Source of the DNA: CAG-882 sp050874385
GTDB lineage: Bacteria; Bacillota; Clostridia; Lachnospirales; Lachnospiraceae
Assembly: GCA_050874385.1 (NCBI GenBank)
Contig: JBNMKO010000003.1
Span: 26,059 to 90,058 of the forward strand
Reading direction: 5' to 3'
DNA length: 64,000 nt
The notes beneath the pieces were generated by a model that ran no database searches, had not been told where the DNA came from, and worked only from the letters and a program-made list of their open reading frames with translations. Position numbers and translations under genes: made by a program. Positions 61,137 to 64,000 of this stretch are shown piece after piece; the stretch's first letter is position 1, and each line of letters starts with the position of its first letter.

Positions 61137-62522
61137 ATGGCAAAGGCAAAAAATACTGCTTTTTTTTGTAAGGAATGTGGTTATGAGTCGTCAAAATGGC
61201 TTGGGCAGTGTCCGGAATGCAGACAGTGGAATACATTTGTCGAGGAGCCTGTTGTAAAGCAGACAGCGCAGGGAAATGTAAGAGGAATGGTGCACAGGGA
61301 TGTGATGCCGTCAGTTCTCTCGGGGATATCACTTGACGAGGAGGAGAGGACACTCACGGGTTATTCAGAGCTTGACAGGGTTCTCGGAGGCGGAATAGTG
61401 AGAGGCTCTCTTGTGCTTGTCGGAGGTGACCCGGGAATAGGAAAGTCCACACTGCTATTGCAGGTGTGCCGCAATCTTGCAAACACGAAAAATGTGCTGT
61501 ATATATCGGGTGAGGAGTCGTTAAGACAGATTAAGCTCAGGGCGGACAGAATAGGCGAGTTTTCGGACAGACTTTCACTTTTGTGTGAGACTAATCTCGA
61601 CGTGATAGATGATGTTGTGAGAAAGACAATGCCGGATGTGGTTATCATAGACTCCATTCAGACGATGTTCTGTGAAAATACAGCGTCGGCTCCGGGAAGT
61701 GTAAGTCAGGTTCGCGAGTCCACATCCGTCCTTATGCAGCTTGCAAAGGGGCTTAATATCTCGATTTTTATTGTGGGACATGTTACAAAGGAAGGCGTTG
61801 TTGCAGGGCCTAGAATACTTGAGCACATGGTTGACACGGTTTTGTACTTTGAAGGAGACAAGAATGCGGCGTACCGTATTTTGAGAGCCGTGAAGAACAG
61901 GTTTGGCTCAACAAATGAGATTGGCGTGTTTGAGATGCGTGAGAGCGGTCTTGCGGAGGTTACAAATCCGTCGGAGTATATGCTTGATGGCAGACCTGAC
62001 GGCGCGCCCGGCTCAGTTGTGGCATGTCTTATGGAAGGGACAAGACCGATGCTTGTAGAGATACAGGCTCTTGTGTGCCAGTCAAATTTCGGTATGCCGA
62101 GAAGAACGGCAGCAGGCGCGGATATCAACAGGTTCAATCTTCTTATGGCGGTGCTTGAAAAGAGGATAGGACTAAGGCTGTCAGGCTGTGACGCTTATCT
62201 TAATATTGCGGGCGGACTAAGAATATCTGAACCGGCCCTTGACCTTGCCATAGTGTATGCTGTATTATCAAGCTATAAGAATATTGCGGTTGACCACAAT
62301 ACCATCGTGTTCGGTGAGGTGGGACTTACCGGAGAGATAAGGGCTGTGAGCCACGCGGCTGTCAGGGTAAACGAAGCCATCAAGCTCGGCTTTACGACCT
62401 GTATTTTGCCGGAGGTATGCCTTAAAAATATTAAACCCGATGGCAGCATTAAGTTGGTAGGTATAAAATCAGTCAATGAGCTGTTGAGCGTTAAGACAGG
62501 TATGCAGGACATGTCAAAATAA
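61137..62522 (+). CDS. radA: DNA repair protein RadA
   Basis: The 461-residue RecA-like protein helps process recombination intermediates. It has a zinc finger (CKECGYESSKWLGQCPEC), Walker A GDPGIGKST, the RadA-specific KNRFG motif and a Lon-like C-terminal domain (ADINRFNLLMAVLEKRIGL). ATG 61137 is preferred; a GTG two codons earlier overlaps GAGGTGAG. Confidence 0.96.
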   Translation: MAKAKNTAFFCKECGYESSKWLGQCPECRQWNTFVEEPVVKQTAQGNVRGMVHRDVMPSVLSGISLDEEERTLTGYSELDRVLGGGIVRGSLVLVGGDPGIGKSTLLLQVCRNLANTKNVLYISGEESLRQIKLRADRIGEFSDRLSLLCETNLDVIDDVVRKTMPDVVIIDSIQTMFCENTASAPGSVSQVRESTSVLMQLAKGLNISIFIVGHVTKEGVVAGPRILEHMVDTVLYFEGDKNAAYRILRAVKNRFGSTNEIGVFEMRESGLAEVTNPSEYMLDGRPDGAPGSVVACLMEGTRPMLVEIQALVCQSNFGMPRRTAAGADINRFNLLMAVLEKRIGLRLSGCDAYLNIAGGLRISEPALDLAIVYAVLSSYKNIAVDHNTIVFGEVGLTGEIRAVSHAAVRVNEAIKLGFTTCILPEVCLKNIKPDGSIKLVGIKSVNELLSVKTGMQDMSK

Positions 62523-62527
62523 AATAA

Positions 62528-62573
62528 AGATACTTGGGCCGCACTGTAATTAAGAATACAGTGTCATGTATCT
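62528..62573 (+). terminator. branched hairpin after radA
   Basis: AGATAC (62528-62533) pairs with GTATCT (62568-62573), enclosing CACTGTA (62542-62548) paired with TACAGTG (62557-62563). It is followed by a short T-containing tail; a terminator or leader structure. Confidence 0.55.
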
Positions 62574-62705
62574 GTCTTATATAACAATAGCAGGTGATTA
62601 TTGAGTGGTCAGTCTAACGGTAATGACTTAAATAAGGAAGATTTTTCCTTGTTTTGTTTTACGGTTAAAGCTTTGCGCTGGAAAAGTTTTAGGAGGAGCG
62701 AACAA

Positions 62706-63362
62706 ATGGATAACAAAGTATTAGTAAATGAAATGAAGAAGGTTGTGTATGACCTTGATGAGTCACAGCTTAAAGTAGAAAAGCATGCGTTTGATGTTAT
62801 TAATTCATCAGATACATCCCTTAACCTTGTGAGGGAGGGTATCACAAGCATAGGAGATATAATTGAGCAGATTAACAGACTCAATGAGGTTGTTGAGCGT
62901 TCATCCAAGAATATCAAGGAACTTGAAAACCTTTCCAAGATGATAGAAGGCTTTACACAGGTTATAAGCGGAATTGCCAATAAGACTAACATACTTTCAC
63001 TCAATGCCTCAATCGAGGCGGCAAGAGCAGGCGACCAGGGAAGAGGATTTTCCGTGGTAGCAGGTGAGGTGCGCAATCTTGCAGCCCAGACCGCAAAATC
63101 ATCAAAGGAGATTGCAGATACCATCGTAAAGGTTCAGGAATTTATAACCAACACAGTTCAGTCCATGAACCAGATATACGAAAACACTACAAAGCAGCAT
63201 GAGATGGCGGGCTCAGTAAACGAACTTCTCAATAAGGTTCTTGAAGCAGCACTCGTCGCAAATGATGAGTCAAGAGGCATGGAGCATGAGATAGCATACC
63301 AGAGAGATATCACTGACAATGCCAAGAATGTGCTCGATTCATATACAGGCAAGAATAATTAA
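62706..63362 (+). CDS. cytoplasmic methyl-accepting-type signalling protein
   Basis: The 218-residue protein is almost entirely an MCP signalling domain. The tip is KTNILSLNASIEAARAGDQG, with GFSVVAGEVRNLAAQTAKSS, which interacts with CheA/CheW. There is no transmembrane helix, receptor or PAS domain. The long coiled coil (QSMNQIYENTTKQHEMAGSV) follows. ATG 62706 has AGGAGG; earlier frames lack it. No chemotaxis genes are nearby, so partners may be elsewhere. Confidence 0.85.
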   Translation: MDNKVLVNEMKKVVYDLDESQLKVEKHAFDVINSSDTSLNLVREGITSIGDIIEQINRLNEVVERSSKNIKELENLSKMIEGFTQVISGIANKTNILSLNASIEAARAGDQGRGFSVVAGEVRNLAAQTAKSSKEIADTIVKVQEFITNTVQSMNQIYENTTKQHEMAGSVNELLNKVLEAALVANDESRGMEHEIAYQRDITDNAKNVLDSYTGKNN

Positions 63363-63423
63363 GATTATTGATGCTATGATTTGCATAAATGTCAATTTAT
63401 AAAGATTGTTAAAATCTAGCGAA

Positions 63424-63445
63424 GCGGATTGCAAATATCCGATTG
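63424..63445 (+). repeat. 22-bp dispersed core, copy 4
   Basis: GCG plus GATTGCAAATATCCGATTG. Here CGGAT and ATCCG can also pair. The terminator at 63462 follows. Confidence 0.65.
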
Positions 63446-63461
63446 GCTTGTAACAAGGTAG

Positions 63462-63505
63462 ACCACGCACCGGAATTGTGTAAAACAGGAGGTGTGTGGT
63501 TTTTA
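63462..63505 (+). terminator. terminator after the MCP-like gene
   Basis: ACCACGCACC (63462-63471) pairs with GGTGTGTGGT (63491-63500) and is followed by a T run. Confidence 0.85.
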
Positions 63506-63572
63506 CTATAAAAATCAGAAAATTCAAACAATTTATACAAAAAACGCAAGAAAACTTATTTTAAATTTCCCC

Positions 63573-63945
63573 TTTACAAATCAGAATTAATGTGCTACTA
63601 TAAACAAGCCTTGAAACACAAGGCATCGGACGGACGAGAGAAAGTCCGAGTAAATTGTAAACAGTTTTTAGAAAAAAGAAAAAATTCTTAAAAAACTGTT
63701 GACAAACCTCTGAGAACATGTTAATATATAACACGTCCTCGCGAGAGGAAAGCAAAGTCAAGAAAAAATAAACTTAGGTTTCAAGCCGACGATTTTGAGA
63801 TTTGAAAGCCAGCAAGCTGACGGATTTCAAGAAAAACTCCGAAACAACATCAAAGCGATGGAATGAAAAATGAAGAGTTTTAAAACAAAGGTTTTGAAAA
63901 AAAGTTAAAAAAGTTCTTGACAAAGCAAAATGAACATGATATAAT
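63573..63945 (+). promoter_or_regulatory. three tandem promoters upstream of a probable rRNA operon
   Basis: TTTACA-17-TACTAT (63573-63601), TTGACA-17-TAATAT (63699-63727) and TTGACA-17-TATAAT (63917-63945), all on the plus strand. Hairpins such as GCCTTG/CAAGGC lie between them. No open reading frame is found in this gene-free stretch. Confidence 0.85.
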
Positions 63946-64000
63946 AAACAAGTCGCTGACACAGCGGCGGACAAGTTCTTTGATAACTGAACAGTAAAAC
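63946..64000 (+). other. probable rRNA-operon leader, cut off by the window end
   Basis: AGTTCTTTGATAACTGAACAG near the window end matches the boxA-like sequence before 16S rRNA in Clostridia (split: AGTTCTTTGA, TAACTGAACAG). The 16S gene itself would begin just beyond 64000. Confidence 0.75.

Noticed and set aside
62601..62705. Upstream extension of the MCP-like gene to 62601
   Set aside because: The extension lacks family features and AGGAGG sits right before ATG 62706.

Overview
The window looks like a chromosomal segment from a Clostridia member of the family Lachnospiraceae. The evidence is low-to-moderate GC, strong AGGAGG ribosome-binding sites, a cysE-cysS-mrnC-rlmB-sigH cluster, an mcsA-mcsB-clpC operon, a T-box leader, a TPP riboswitch, and tRNA/rRNA promoters of the TTGACA-17-TATAAT type. 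Genus assignment is not possible by eye. Nearly all genes are housekeeping or small regulator/transporter cassettes. I see no insertion sequence, prophage, CRISPR array or integrase.

Layout. 1-3.4 kb: end of carA and complete carB. 3.4-4.0 kb: gene-free, with the car terminator and a 62-bp tandem repeat array. 4.0-5.5 kb: a double HAD phosphatase. 5.6-8.0 kb: a MerR regulator divergent from two aldo/keto reductases, with a textbook MerR operator. 8.1-10.2 kb: WYL regulator, YjbR-like and GyrI-like genes. 10.4-12.2 kb: XRE-AbrB regulator plus an ABC exporter. 12.3-14.1 kb: an SGNH-like gene and a gene broken by an in-frame stop. 14.2-20.1 kb: AraC regulator, MATE exporter, argS, second MATE exporter. 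20.1-22.9 kb (minus strand): phosphopantetheinyl transferase, a metalloprotease-like lipoprotein, and thiT under a TPP riboswitch. 23.3-26.7 kb: Mrp-HAD fusion, CPBP protease, glycosyltransferase. 26.8-29.8 kb: PAP2 phosphatase (minus strand) and a degenerate ABC ATPase with a membrane partner. 29.9-30.5 kb: tRNA-Val and two identical tRNA-Met units. 30.6-35.7 kb: ispF, T-box, cysE, cysS, mrnC, rlmB, sigH. 35.8-41.3 kb: tRNA-Thr, SulP transporter, GntR-ABC-permease cassette. 41.5-50.8 kb: a long pyrimidine/purine run (pyrF-pyrK-pyrD-cvpA-pyrE, two small membrane proteins, purE-purM-purN-purD). 51-55.5 kb: two-component system and a YfhO-like protein. 55.6-60.4 kb: gntR-mcsA-mcsB-clpC. 60.4-63.4 kb: an unknown beta-rich protein behind a structured leader, radA, and a receptor-less chemotaxis-type signalling protein. 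63.5-64.0 kb: three tandem promoters and a leader that probably serves an rRNA operon starting just beyond the window.

The genes work together as nucleotide synthesis (carAB, pyr, pur), cysteine supply and charging under T-box control, and protein quality control (McsA/McsB/ClpC). Several self-contained regulator-plus-effector cassettes sit between them.

The least explained signals are non-coding. One is a two-copy structured intergenic element with a compensatory base-pair change (18.6 and 57.7 kb). Another is a 22-bp conserved core present four times (8.1, 12.3, 50.9 and 63.4 kb), followed by a terminator-like hairpin in the last two copies. The others are the 62-bp array at 3.6 kb and the structured leader at 60.4 kb. 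Among proteins, the degenerate ABC pair, the Mrp-HAD fusion and the GntR regulator in the usual ctsR position are the most unusual.
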